Origin: Pleurostoma richardsiae
Lineage: Eukaryota; Ascomycota; Sordariomycetes; Calosphaeriales; Pleurostomataceae
Direction of reading: 5' to 3'
DNA length: 64,000 nucleotides
Assembly: GCA_030052745.1 (NCBI GenBank)
Contig: JANBVO010000021.1
Location: 1 to 64,000, forward strand
The notes beneath the pieces were generated by a model that was given only the letters and a program-made list of their open reading frames with translations, had not been told where the DNA came from and did no database searches. The translations under genes and the position numbers were made by a program. Shown here piece by piece: positions 11,406 to 22,585 of the stretch (the stretch's first letter is position 1; each line of letters begins with the position of its first letter).

Positions 11406-12862
11406 ATGGCTCCGTACACCCTGCACACATCTTGGTTATTTGACCCGAAACTCAAGCGGGCGCGTCACAACGTCTCCGTCACGGTTGATGCCACGAGTGG
11501 CCTCATTGTGAAGGTTTTCGAACGCGATGACGAAACGGTGCCTTTCTCAGAGTTGATGCAAGACGGTGATATCGATCTGCGGGGCAAATTTGTATTGCCT
11601 GGGCTTGTTGATGCGCACACACATGTCTTCTTACACTCATACGAGTAAGATCTCGTTCGTGGCGGTATACAATGTACACATTTGACTGACTATGCTCCGA
11701 ACGTTAGCGAAGCAGGGGCTCTAGAGCAGAAAAGGGATGAGAGCATGACCGAGAGGGTGGTGCGTGGTGCCAATCACTGTCGCACTGCACTTCTCGCAGG
11801 CTATACAACATACAGGTAACACTTAATATCTCATTCGATCGTGTTACCCAATACTGTGCTTAGTTCTCATGGCTTTTTCGAAACGTGATTTGCTAACTGG
11901 CTATGGGACACGATAGGGACCTTGGCTCAGAAGGCATGCAAGAGTGCGACGCCAACCTGAGAGACGCAATCGCCCGTGGCCTCACACCAGGCCCTCGCCT
12001 ATTCGTTGCGACCAAGGTGCTTGCAAGTACAGGTGCCTTCGAGTGCCGCACCGAGAACAGCGGAAATGGTCACTGTCTGCCTTCTAGTGCCGACGCTGTC
12101 GACGGTCCAGAGCAATGCCGACAGGCGGTACGGCGACGTATCGCAGCAGGCGCCGATATCATCAAGTTCTTCGCCGATTACCGTCGAAGGATCATGAGAT
12201 GCCCGCCTGCGCAACAACATCCTTACATCGCGAGCGTTCTACACCCACCCCAAGAGCCGAATCCCGACTACATGATCTTTTCTCAAGAAGAGATGAAGAT
12301 GATTGTGGCTGAGGCGGCGTTAGCTCGCTGTCCCGTGTCGGCACACTGCTGTACACTGGAGGGAGCGCTGGCGGCGATTGAGGCAGGGGTGAATACCATT
12401 GAGCATGCGTACTTCACAACAGATGACATGTTCAGGCGAATGGTGGAGAAGAACGTCATCTTTGTTCCTACTCTGACCGTCGCCGAGAAACTGCACGCGA
12501 AACGCTTTCACGAGATCCTGCCTCAGGTGAAGCGGGCCTTTGACCTCGGCGTTCGGATTGCATGCGGTGGCGACACTGGCACCTATCCGCACGGCGACAA
12601 CGTGCGGGAATTAGAGTTGATGATTGAAGCTGGCATTCCATTTGCGAATGTATTGGAATCGTGCACTGTTGGCGGCTGGGAAGCGTGTGGTGGTGATCTA
12701 TGCGGACGTCGGTTTGGATGGTTTGAAGAAGGCCTCCAAGCCGACATAATCGCTCTGGAAGAGAACCCTGAGAGTACCACGGGCGCGATGAGGAACGTTA
12801 GTTTTGTCATGAAGGATGCAAACATCTGGAAAGTTGATGGGAAGCCTCAGAACCTGTATTGA
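11406..12862 (+). CDS. Metal-dependent amidohydrolase
   Basis: About 430 aa in three exons (11406-11644, 11708-11815, 11917-12862), with no signal peptide, so probably cytosolic. It has the binuclear-metal signature of the imidazolonepropionase/prolidase-like amidohydrolases: DAHTH after strand 1, a lysine that can be carbamylated (ADIIKFFAD), metal histidines in VSAHCC and TIEHAYF, and the catalytic aspartate in CGGDTGTYPHG. Related fungal enzymes hydrolyse cyclic amides, peptides or ochratoxin-like amides; I cannot tell which applies. The shared promoter with an ACS-type transporter and the GATA sites point to use of a nitrogenous compound. Confidence 0.87.
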
Positions 12863-13348
12863 CAGGAATAACCAGCACTTATAACTTTAATATAGGTGTT
12901 GAAGTTCGTCCGACTAAAGCTCCCCACGCCAGCAGCCGCATATATTACTGCGGTAGCCTTCGGGTATACTGTTTTTATCGGATTCTGGCTCGGACGTTCT
13001 ATTATCTGTTCTTTCCCTCTGCATAGTTCGTGACTGAGCACTGCTATTGGCACTCATTATGTTTTCGAAAGGCGACATGCCACCGTTAAGCACCCACCCA
13101 CCCTAAGCACCTACCCACCCTACCGGCCACCCGCCCGCCCCCTAAGCCTACACCCCCCAAACCCACCTAATTCCTGTTACAACTTATTCTTCTAATCTAC
13201 CTATCTACACCTTCTGAACCAGTCACACTACCTCTAGATATGGATCGGGTAGTAAGCATACTGTGGAGTGGCATGCTTTTCGTCCAAAAACTAATTCCAG
13301 TAGCAAAAGTGTCATGAATAATACGCAATTGGCCGTTGCAACTCGGTC
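12863..13348. other. Intergenic with C-rich CCCACC tract
   Basis: 486 bp between convergent 3' ends. Bases about 13081-13165 are a degenerate C-rich run of CACCCACC-like units on the plus strand (G-rich on minus). No gene seen. Confidence 0.55.
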
Positions 13349-15245
13349 TTAATCTTTCCTCCGGAGTACCTCGACAGCTTCGCCAGACACTAGGTCTACA
13401 ACATTCTCCTGCGACCGCGCAAAGCAGCTTTCCAAGACTCCCTTGTCCCTTGGCTGAAAATAAACCTTGAAGTCTGACGCAATCGCGTTCGATGCCGCTG
13501 GATCTCGTTTGTACTGCACGTAATCCGTGTTTGCTGGCATAGTCTTACTCTCGGTAATCCTGTAGGAGACGATCAGGCGAAGGAACATGGCATACAGCAC
13601 TCTGTTGGAGAAATTGACAGCAGTGCACATGCGGGCCCCAGCTCCAAACGCGAAGTGATAAGGGGGTGGGACGTTCTGGGGATTATCAATCCATCGTTCA
13701 GGCCGGAACTGGTCCGCATCCTCGCCATAGGTGGCTTTGTCTATGTTCCGTCAGAAGAACAAAACGTCTCAAAAGGGCCATACAGACTTTTCTTACCGCG
13801 GTTGGCAGCTTGCGCGTTGATATAGAGAAGCACGCCTTTTGGAATGACGGCGCCATGGTACTCGAAATCCTTGTATGTTTGCCGCGCCGGGAGGAGCTTC
13901 AGTGGTGGATAGAATCTCAGTGCTTCCTTCACTATAGCAGCAACATATGCTGACTTTTCCTCTCTTACGCAAAGCTCAAAAGCTTGCTCTGGGGTCTCAT
14001 AGACGGTAAGAATGTCTTCATAGGCTTTCTTCTGAATCGATTGTCCCTCGGGTGTAGACAAGAGACCAATCGTGATGATGGCAGTGGAAAAGAGTGTCTC
14101 AAATCCGCCCGACATTAAACCACCAAGTATGGTTTTAATGTCAACTACTTTGTCAGAAAGGTCCAACATATCGGGGCGATCAGTTGATAAACATACGAGT
14201 AGTCAGTCCTTCCTGGTTGTCCGTCAATAGCAATTCTGCTACGCTCCTTCGAGATGCATTGTTGACAGCCAGTTTCTGACGAGCTTTGTCGAGCATAGCG
14301 ACTAGCCATTGGTCACGACGGCTCCGAACGTCGACGGCCGTGGAGATTCGCGCACCACTTGATAGATATCTTAGATGAGGAATATAATCCTGTGGGTTCG
14401 AGTTTGTTGAGCGAAAGCTACAAAAAATCAGTGCGACGATTACCAAATGAAGGAAGCTTGCTACTATAGGGTTAATACCTTGCAATAGTCGAAGCATCCG
14501 ACAGGATCTGGAGAAGCAATGGGTTGGTGATTGATGAAAATCGAGTCCCGTAACAGAACATGGTCATGATGTTCAAAGCCACTCGCTTCTGATAGATATG
14601 AGGCATAATGTCAACAGCCCCTTTCTGGCCGTCATAATAGAGACCAGAGATCATAGCACAAGTCTCGAGATCTAACATTCGCCCGAGTTTCTGAACGGAG
14701 GGGCCGGTAGTTAGCGATCCTACAATGCGCCTTTGCTTCTTGGTTCGCTCATTCCAAGGACTTGTCCCGATAGTCGCCGCTGAAAATCAATGGGAATTAG
14801 CCTCTATGAGCGACGAGAAGAATGCGACCCCTGACTGACCTGAAGTTGACGAGACTACGCCGTGGAAGGTGTAGAGCCAAGGTCGATCTAACGTCGCTGA
14901 CTGATTCTTGACAAGCCATTCCCGTGAGCTATCGAATGAGTTCAGGACAACGGCTCGTCGCCGACCCATTCGTATCTGGAACACAGGCCATTTGTGTCCG
15001 AGGGACCATTCTTCCAGTGTAGTCGCGTGGTCGTTACCCAGCTGGTAAAGGTTGCCGGCAAGGAGCCTGCCACCTGGAATTTCTGGAATGCCTTTGATGA
15101 CTGGAATGTCGATATAGAAGAAGTAGATGCAGATAAATGCTACGGCAGCGGCGACGGCAGCAGCTAGGCTTAGGATAAGAAACCCTGTAGGCCAACAAGG
15201 CTCAAACCCGAAAGGCATGGCGCGGGGAGGCGCGAAACAAGACAA
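13349..15245 (-). CDS. Cytochrome P450, CYP504-like
   Basis: Membrane-anchored haem monooxygenase of about 556 aa in five exons (15245-14840, 14779-14479, 14417-14197, 14147-13797, 13740-13349). An N-terminal TM anchor covers about residues 20-45, with a start at 15218 also possible. Motifs: PGGRLLAGNLYQLG, RPWLYTFHGVVSST, the I-helix stretch LGGLMSGGFETLFST, ExxR in VKEALRFYPP, FRPERW, and the haem ligand loop FAFGAGARMC. The GVVSST and GTSPWNE segments recall CYP504, the fungal phenylacetate and hydroxyphenylacetate hydroxylases that open the homogentisate route. Family placement is from memory. It is divergent from the dehydrogenase at 15618, suggesting consecutive oxidations. Confidence 0.87.
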
Positions 15246-15617
15246 TAGCGATAGAGATAGTGGTCAGCCTGACTTAGGAAGAGCTATTGCACAACTCTCT
15301 TCGTCTACAACGTGTTCTAAAAAGCAGAATGCGCTCCGGGTTGGTTGAAGCAGCTATTGTGGTAGTGTCCGTCATATTAATTAGTTACTGATAACAGCGT
15401 GGGCCTACCGGAATCTTTTGATCGGAGAACGCCTTCGCTTTGTTGTAAAACCTCGCGATAAACCACCGGTCCGAACAGCTCACCACTTCTGCTAGAACCT
15501 AATTGGTTCGTGTTGTGGGACGTAAGAGGGCCGTTTGATACCTAATAACTCGCTGCTCAGTCTACTTTCGATACCTCATCGTACCCCGAAATCGCACCAG
15601 GATAACCAAAAGCGAAG
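15246..15617. promoter_or_regulatory. Bidirectional promoter, P450/dehydrogenase
   Basis: 372 bp between the two start codons. GATA cores occur near 15250-15260, at 15390-15394 and at 15457-15462. ACCGGAAT at 15407-15414 is also found at 10993-11000 in the other divergent promoter, though a shared octamer over this length can arise by chance. Confidence 0.45.
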
Positions 15618-16673
15618 ATGGCGAAACATCTACTTGCGAATGAACTCTTCAATGTCACGGGACGTTGGATCGCGATCACTGGCGGAGGTAAGACCATAAT
15701 ATCAACCGTGAAGCTACAGGCCAACATAATGATGATTTATTGGACGCTGATTTAAACCAGCCAGCGGCATTGGCCGTATGCTCGCGCGAGGCTTCACAGC
15801 CAATGGGGCAAATTCTATATTGATAGATATTAACGATCAGGCCCTAAAAGACACCAAGGCAGAACTGGAAGATCTTTCCTCCTCCTCTTCGGATCTTACT
15901 CCTGTCACGGTTATAACGTTCGTGTATTCAGAGCTCATTGTGAACACCTACTGATGTTTCGACAGCATACATGGTGATCTCTCGTCGGAGGATGGTGTCA
16001 AGAAGGTTATAGACAGCATCAAATCAACGCAGAGCTCGCTAGACGCACTTATCAACTGCGCCGCCGTTCGGCACATGAATGAGATTACCTACAAGCCAGG
16101 TGAGAGCTTGGGCAAGCTCGAAGCTGCAACGTTGTCTGCGCCATACAAGGGCTGGGAACACACGTTCCGCGTAAACGTTCTCGCCCCATATTACCTTACG
16201 GCTGGGCTTATCACGCTTCTTGGAACCGCGGCGGCGAAAGGAGACGGAAGAGGTTGTGTCATCATGTTCTCCAGCCCGGCTAGCGTGCACAATCACCAGT
16301 TCGCGCCTTGCTACCAGACTTCAAAGGCAGCGGTAGACCACCTTGTCAGGATCATGGCCGCCGAGTTCGCCGATTACTACAGTAAGATCAAAGCAGAAAT
16401 TCGTGTAGAGGCTAAGCCTGACCGTTTCTCCCAGTTCGTGTGAACGCAATTTCCCCCGGAATAGTCCCCTCGGGAATGACGACCACTGACCCCGACTCCA
16501 ATCTTCATTTAGCAGGGGAAACACCGGCGAGGCGAGCGGGCAATGAAGAAGATATGGTCGGCACTGCACTTTGGCTGACCAGCAAAGCTGGCGCTTTCAT
16601 GGATGGGAAGATCGTGCGTGTTGAAGGCGGTCGGCTGCTCATCCTGAAAGGAGTTACGTCGAACTCGGACTGA
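15618..16673 (+). CDS. Short-chain dehydrogenase/reductase (SDR)
   Basis: Classical SDR of 293 aa in four exons (15618-15687, 15761-15917, 15966-16381, 16435-16673). The Rossmann glycine motif spans the first intron (TGGASGIG). It then has NCAAV for the NAG position, the catalytic serine in MFSSPAS, YxxxK as YQTSK, and the SPG turn as ISPGIVPSG. It should oxidise or reduce an alcohol or carbonyl with NAD(P). The acidic end of strand 2 (LIDIND) favours NAD(H). It shares a 372-bp promoter with a P450, which fits a pathway in which the hydroxylated product is oxidised further. The product is unknown. Confidence 0.88.
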
Positions 16674-17096
16674 TCATACATAGTCGGGCCAAATCTGCTT
16701 GCAAGATTCTGTGACGTGATCTTGCATCTCGCCGAGCTTCATTTAGCCATTTAGCACAACTTGACTTCTTCCAGGGCTCATATTAGCATCTTCGCCTCCA
16801 CTCATCAGCCTCCACAACCCTCCGAAGTCTCTGGTAGTGACAGTATCTTGACAGACCTTGTATTGTCTTGGAATCTAGCCTGAGTCAAGTGTGGTGTAAG
16901 TCAGCTAGAGTCAGGATGCTAACGTATGCACGATGTATCATACCTTGCTCCCTGCATTGACCACCATGCGCTCTCCGATCCATAGCGTTCAGGGTCACGT
17001 AAGGATGATGAGGGAGTTCGCTGGTGTCAGACGGCATGTCAGCCTCTCTGAATCCAGGTTTCGATGGCACCTGAGCGATCTGCCTGCTGGCGTTGT
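16674..17096. other. Intergenic between convergent genes
   Basis: 423 bp separating the dehydrogenase and the DUF6594 gene, both ending here. I see no gene, repeat or terminator-like structure beyond ordinary 3' flanks. Confidence 0.5.
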
Positions 17097-18221
17097 CTAG
17101 CTACTGGACAAGCCTCCATTCGAGACGAAAACAACTAAAACAGCAGCGTAGCTAGCTCGCGTTAGCTTGGCGTTTCCTTGAGGTATATCGTGACGGCTAA
17201 CTGACGCTGCTGTCGCCCCGAAAATCTCGATACGCCTAGCGTTTGTCATAACTCCGACGCTCAGTGCAAAGCATGCCGTGAAGGCATAAATCATCAGCAG
17301 CCTAGACAGATTGCTGTTGACCAAGTATAACGCAGTGATGGGGCCGAGCAGCAGAATGGCTGAAACCACGACGCTGATGATGTTGACAGCCAGAGAGATG
17401 GAGTGCTCGTTAAATCTTCCTATGCGGTGGATGCCGTCCCCAACAAGCTCAATCTAGATTACATTTAGCGGCTTCGTTCATTCTATGGCTGATCGAGGGT
17501 GATCTTGCCTTTACTGGCCAGACTCTCCTTAGTGTACGCGACAGCAAATCCACGTCGCTGTGAGACTTCACCGCAGCGAGGTCGTCGCCGTCATCAAGGT
17601 AGTCCTTGGCCAAGCCTCCTATTCTAGGATGCAGTTTCGATCCGTCCGCCCTTAGTTTGCTGCCGCCGTTGATCCATGTTCTAGATGCTTCGAGGACTCT
17701 ATCACTCGGGCGCCCTAGACTTGCAATGTTTGACTGCAGCATGAGAGTCTCGTCTGGAGATGCCCGCAGGTCAGATGGACGTTTATTTCTGGCTCCTGAT
17801 GCGAAAGGGCCTTACGGTAGTCTTTGATCTTCTTCCTCAACTCCAGAACAAGGGTCATGTATTCTCGAGCATCAACGTTTCCCGCGTCGTTCTGAGCCAG
17901 CAAAGTCTCCCAGGTCATTGCAGCATCTTTGAGGTCCATATCCGCGTCTATCCGAGCGACCTTGCGGTCGAAAGAATCGAATCTCTTCCTAAGGGTGAGG
18001 ATCTCGCACTGCAAGTAGAGGAGATTCCTGGCGCTCATGTCGTTGAACCTTCGTAAGACGAAGGTCTCGTTGTCAGGGTCAATAGCCATCCATTCCGCAA
18101 CTGCAGCAAAACCTTCTTTGGGTGCATCATTATGGATATTCATATTCGTGTCAGATTCAGCAAATGTCCGTGCAACTACGTAGTGATCGCTCCAGTCAGT
18201 CCACTGACGAAGCTGACTCAA
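17097..18221 (-). CDS. DUF6594 membrane protein
   Basis: About 315 aa in four exons (18221-17816, 17753-17515, 17453-17206, 17151-17097). It follows the layout of the large, fungus-only DUF6594 family: an N-terminal block with MAIDPDNETFVLRRFNDMSA and NLLYLQCEI, a coiled-coil helix, ETLMLQSNIASLGRPSDRVL, and at the C-terminus IELVGDGIHRIGRF followed by two or three membrane helices (about 235-305) with the family's SVGVMTNARRIEIFGATAAYAA motif. The molecular function of the family is not established. Genes of this family are often found in variable regions of fungal genomes, consistent with this accessory block. Confidence 0.85.
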
Positions 18222-18550
18222 CTGTTTCCTGCCGGCAGCGATATGGAAAGGACAAGCAGCTGAAGTAGCACCCTCTTCGATTGGTGGCTGTGCTACAGCC
18301 GTACTTTTGCGTAGATGCCTGACGGAGCGCCAAGGCAGACCTAATACGTCTTGTCAAATGGCAGACTCGCCCGCGTCCGCCTCTCAAACATCTCATTCCC
18401 CGTAGATTGAGCGGGAGCGTCCTCCTCTTGCCCCTCCTCTTCAGCGCTGTCCAAGTCCCTGCAACATCTGCAATTCGCGAATTCTAGTCATTGTGCGACG
18501 ACTACCTGACCTCGACACCGCCGTACACAGCTGAAGACCGCTCAACCACG

Positions 18551-20726
18551 ATGTCGACGCTCAATCATTCCGTTGTGGGGATGGAGATTACTTCCAGCCT
18601 GAAGCTAACGGGCGCTGACGAAGCCCTGATTCAATATCGTTCACAAATACTTAGTCAGTTTCTCACGGCGAGATCGTCTTACTCCATGTAGGCTGCTGTG
18701 ATTGACAACTGTCGCAGAGAACTGTCGCTTCTTTTCGCCACCGGGTGCCGAATTGAGCCTCGTCACTGCGAAGGAGCCCGAATTGGCTGGTGGTGGCTTC
18801 CAGATTGTGGTCGTGACAAAGGAGCACGGCCGGCGCGAGGCTCTCCTGTCCCAGAGCGCTGACACCCTTCAGAAGGCGCTCGAGCTGCTACAGCTGAAGT
18901 CACTAGGTGCAGTTCATGAGTCGACCGGGGGGATAATATGGAAATTTCCGAGCAAGCTGGCCGAAAAGAGAGCATTGGATGAGCGAATCATGGCAATGTA
19001 CCGGCGAATGAACCAGGGGTTCGAGCGAATCCAACGGGAAAGGCGACCCTTCGAGGAATGGAGAATCGAACGAAGTTACCTTCGAGGCGTTGAAGATGAC
19101 GGTAACGCGTGCGGACCAACTCGAAATGGCGTGCGTCACGACACTGGTGTCCACCATGACACCACAGTCTCATCTATCTCATCTTTGATTGAGGCTCCGA
19201 TACCAAAGAATACTAGAGCTGACGACACGAAGGCGCGAGCTTTAAAGATGGTACAGCAGTTCCTCGAAGATTCCTGGCGTAAGGGTGTTGCACCGTCCGT
19301 AGAACGTAATCGCGGTAGAACGACTAGTCGCTTAACAACATTGCCCGAGGCGAGGGACTATGTCGTGAAGGGGCATGTGAACGATACTGACGTTCTCGGT
19401 CTTGCCGATACAGGGGCTCAAGGCTGCTCCATCTCACCAAGCCTAGCACGCTCATTTCACCTGAAGCCAGATCCTGGCACCGCCCACGATATCGTCCTCG
19501 GTTCTGGCAAGACTGTCCACTCGCCGGGGAAGGTAACGGTACCATGGAGATTCTCCGGCGAGGCCGAGATTCACAGCCTTCGGTGCTCAATTGTGCCAGG
19601 GTGCATCCACGGGCTCATCCTGGGCGGTCACTTCCTCGCACAGACAAAGACGATGACGACGTTCTTCAAGAAGAGGGTGAAAGAGTTTGTAAGGAAGCTG
19701 CCCAGGAGACTGGGGCTCAAGCTTCTAGGGGAGGAGAAGCAGAGGTTGTGGGGCTTTCTCGACGGAGAGCTCATCGCTGCTCTGCCGGACTCTGGTTCAG
19801 ACGTCATGCTTGTGTCAGGGGCATACGCTCGAGACCATGGGTTGAGAGTCAACCGGAGCAGAAAGAACAGGATCGAGCTGGAATTCGTCGACGGCTCGAC
19901 GGCCTTCACCAGCGGTCTCGTGAGAGGCCTCGACTGGCGTTTCGGCGACTCGGCCGAGACGGTGAAGTGTGACTTCTACGTCTTGGACGGCCTGCCCATC
20001 GACGTGGTCCTCAGTAACGAGTTCCTCTTCGGGCTGGACGCCTTCACCCGCTTCGAGGGCTTCATTGTTCCCATTGCGTCGGCAGAGGAATTGGCAGAGC
20101 TCTATAATATTCGTCGCATCGGCAGCTACAGCGAGGAGCTGCTTGAGTTGGAGAAGCAGTACCAGAATGATCGTACGTGACTCCAATTTCCTTGCATTCC
20201 TGTCTCCCCTTTTCCTTTTGGTCGGTTCCTTCCCAGTTGCTTCTCGTCGCAGATATGTGTAGGGCCACCAGCTGACAACTATGTCCACCCAGTGACATCC
20301 TCTGATACATTCAGTCGCACCATGGTCCGCGCAGAACTCATCCGCCGAGATAGGATACGTGACTCCATCGGTAGGCTTCCTAACGACCAACGGGCGGAAG
20401 CATGGCAAAGTGAAAATCAAAGGAAACGTCAGTGGGACGAGGCACGAGCCGGATACCTGGCAACGCTGAACCACCCGCAGGCGGAACCGCTGTTACCTAG
20501 CTCCACAGGAGCACCTCAGTGTAGTCTCGTTGAAGCCTCCAACCCCTCATCAGGTTCCAGCGACTCTCCCCCCGCGTCTCACGCAGGAGGTGACATCCGG
20601 CGTTCGAGAATGGCGCGCTTCCCGTTCTGGCGGCGGTCGGCTAACCCAGCACGCCAGGAGGATGTCGAACTGGGACAGCGACCTGCGATCCGCCGGCTAG
20701 AAAGTGCGGTCGCTCGCGATTCATAA
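18551..20726 (+). CDS. Fungal protein with two retropepsin-like domains
   Basis: About 663 aa in three exons (18551-18653, 18718-20172, 20293-20726); an in-frame ATG at 18491 would add 20 residues. Two aspartic-protease-like folds are visible. The first has LADTGAQGCSISPS (about residues 240-255) and later GLILGG. The second has LPDSGSDVMLVSGAYARDHG (about 365-385) and later VDVVLSNEFLFG. Each thus has a D-S/T-G active-site triad plus an Ile/Val-Leu-Gly/Ser strand, as in retropepsins. The C-terminus is a charged helix (RDRIRDSIGRLPND) and a Ser/Pro-rich tail. No reverse transcriptase, integrase, zinc knuckle or LTR lies nearby and the gene has introns, so I treat it as a host gene, perhaps descended from a retroelement protease. 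Its function is unknown; both active-site triads look intact. Confidence 0.8.
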
Positions 20727-21073
20727 TAGCCACCTTGTCGTTCGTTGAGTTACCTATCGAGATATCCAGGAGTCAAAATGTGTTTCGAGTTCCGGATTGA
20801 TCGGCGCTGGTCGCCTGGGGAAAATTCCTCTACGGCGGTCCATGGAATGACTAGAGAAGGAGTTCAAGCCATTGGAAACAGGACGGCTTCATTGGCAACG
20901 GCACAACGGCACCGCGGCACCCTTGCCTTTCTACTATTAAAGTATCAGTATTCTATCTAATGAATCATGACAAACGCATCATAACGCCTGCTAGAACGCC
21001 AGTACAGTAATCTTAGCCCTAGTGCTTTGAAAATGCAATGAAAACGATCAGTCTAATGGGGGCTCGCTGCCCT
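20727..21073. other. Intergenic between convergent genes
   Basis: 347 bp between two 3' ends; nothing recognised. It marks the change from lineage-variable genes on the left to conserved genes on the right. Confidence 0.5.
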
Positions 21074-22585
21074 TCATGAATGCGTATTTTCCGGCTGACT
21101 GTGTTCTTCGTCATGGCTCTCGTGGTTGATGAACACGAATGACAAGAACACGACGCCTGCGCCAACCCAGTAGACCCAGGTCGAGTACTGCGCGTACTGG
21201 ATCATCTCGCCGATGAGGGACAGCGGAATGGTCAGGGACAGGCCGACAGTGACGACGAGCGGCGTGGTAAGCAGCATAGCATACGCCCACGACACGTCGC
21301 TGACGAAGGATGCCACCGAGTTGATCTACACCACGTTAGCCTCCCTCCTGACTTCTCCTCAGGTACCATTGAGCGTGGGACTCACCATAATGATCGCCCA
21401 GATCTTCCCGGTGGGCGGCATCTGGAACGTCTCGATGCCCGTGAAGTGCAGGATGAAGAACCCCGGCCACAGCAGCAGCACGTTGAACAGTCCCACCAGC
21501 CCGAAGAACAGGCTCATGTCCACCCTGTCCTCGCTGCCCACGCGCCTCTTCATGACCGTCACGTACAGCCCATAGACCATGGCGCTGAACAGCGCCATCG
21601 CGTCCCCGACCGCGATCTGGCCCCGGCTCTTGTGCGGGAAGCTGCCCCTGTGCTCGTCGCTCTCGCCCGACAGGTCGACTGTCGAGATGAGCACCACGCC
21701 CGCCAGGCTGGCCAGCACGCCGGCGAGCTTGCGCACCGTGAAGCCCTCGACGCGCATGAGGGACGCGAAGATGAGCGTCCACACGCTGCTCGTGGAGGTG
21801 AGGATCGTGGCGCTGCCCACCGAGGTGTGCTCCATGCAGGCCGAGGCGAAGTAGTTGGCCAGGAACCACAGCATGCAGAACTCGAGGCTCAGCCAGGCCG
21901 TCTCGCGCAGGCCCAGCCGCTGGCTGCCCGCCTCACGGGCCTCGTCCAGCTCGAGCTCCTGCTCCACTGCGCTGCTGCTCCTGCTGACGGCCTCCTCGTC
22001 GACGAGCAGACGCTGGCCGGCGGAGGCGTCCTCATCCTCCGCCTCCTGCGTCTTGAAGGCTGCGGCCATTACGGCCGCCGAGTTGCCACGGCGTTGGTGG
22101 CCGCCGCCCCGGAGGGATAGCCGGACGCCCGCCATGCCGTGCTGGTAGAAGTAGCGGATCATGACCGGGATGAGGCTGATTGCGAACATGGACGTGTCGA
22201 CGTAGACGACGAAGAAGGGCTTGCTGTAGGTGTTGTCGGAGAACATGTACTATTCGGGCGCCCCTAACCGTCAGCAAGATGCCCAAGCGCTCCCAGCGAG
22301 TAGACTGGACAGGAGGGTAGACTTCAGACTTACGCTAAACATGAAGTTCGACGCTGTCCACAGGGAGACGGTGACCAGCAGCAAGATGATTCCGAGGGTC
22401 CATCGGGCCATGCCGGCCCCGCGTAGTCTCGCTCGCCATCCGGAGGGAGAGCCGGCGAACGCGGCGGCCCGGAGGGAGGGAGTGCGGGATAGCTCGGACG
22501 AGAGCACCCTCGCCGACTGGAAGGAAAGCCGTCCTTCTATGTCAGGATCGGGATCTGACTCCGGTGTCAGTTCGCTCGGTAACAT
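21074..22585 (-). CDS. DMT-superfamily transporter, SLC35F5/Thi74-like
   Basis: About 455 aa in three exons (22585-22334, 22249-21386, 21325-21074), with all junctions in phase 0. Ten membrane helices of the EamA/drug-metabolite transporter type can be traced: TLGIILLLVTVSLWTASNF, then FFVVYVDTSMFAISLIPVMI, a long acidic cytosolic loop (about residues 130-185), then SVGSATILTSTSSVWTLIFA, DAMALFSAMVYGLYVTVMK, and at the end WAYAMLLTTPLVVTVGLSL. The closest relatives I know are yeast Thi74/YML018C and animal SLC35F5, which sit in vacuolar or endomembranes; the substrate is unsettled. The window's composition becomes strongly GC-rich here. Confidence 0.85.

Noticed and set aside
13081-13165. C-rich CCCACC tract considered as telomere-like or CRISPR repeat
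   Set aside because: The units are irregular, do not match TTAGGG, and have no spacer structure.
18718-20726. LTR retrotransposon relic around the retropepsin-like gene
   Set aside because: No reverse transcriptase, RNase H, integrase or flanking long repeats; the gene has two introns and an intact frame.
21446-22120. Plus-strand open frame of 224 codons, plus overlapping frames
   Set aside because: Antisense to the DMT transporter, a product of third-position GC bias.
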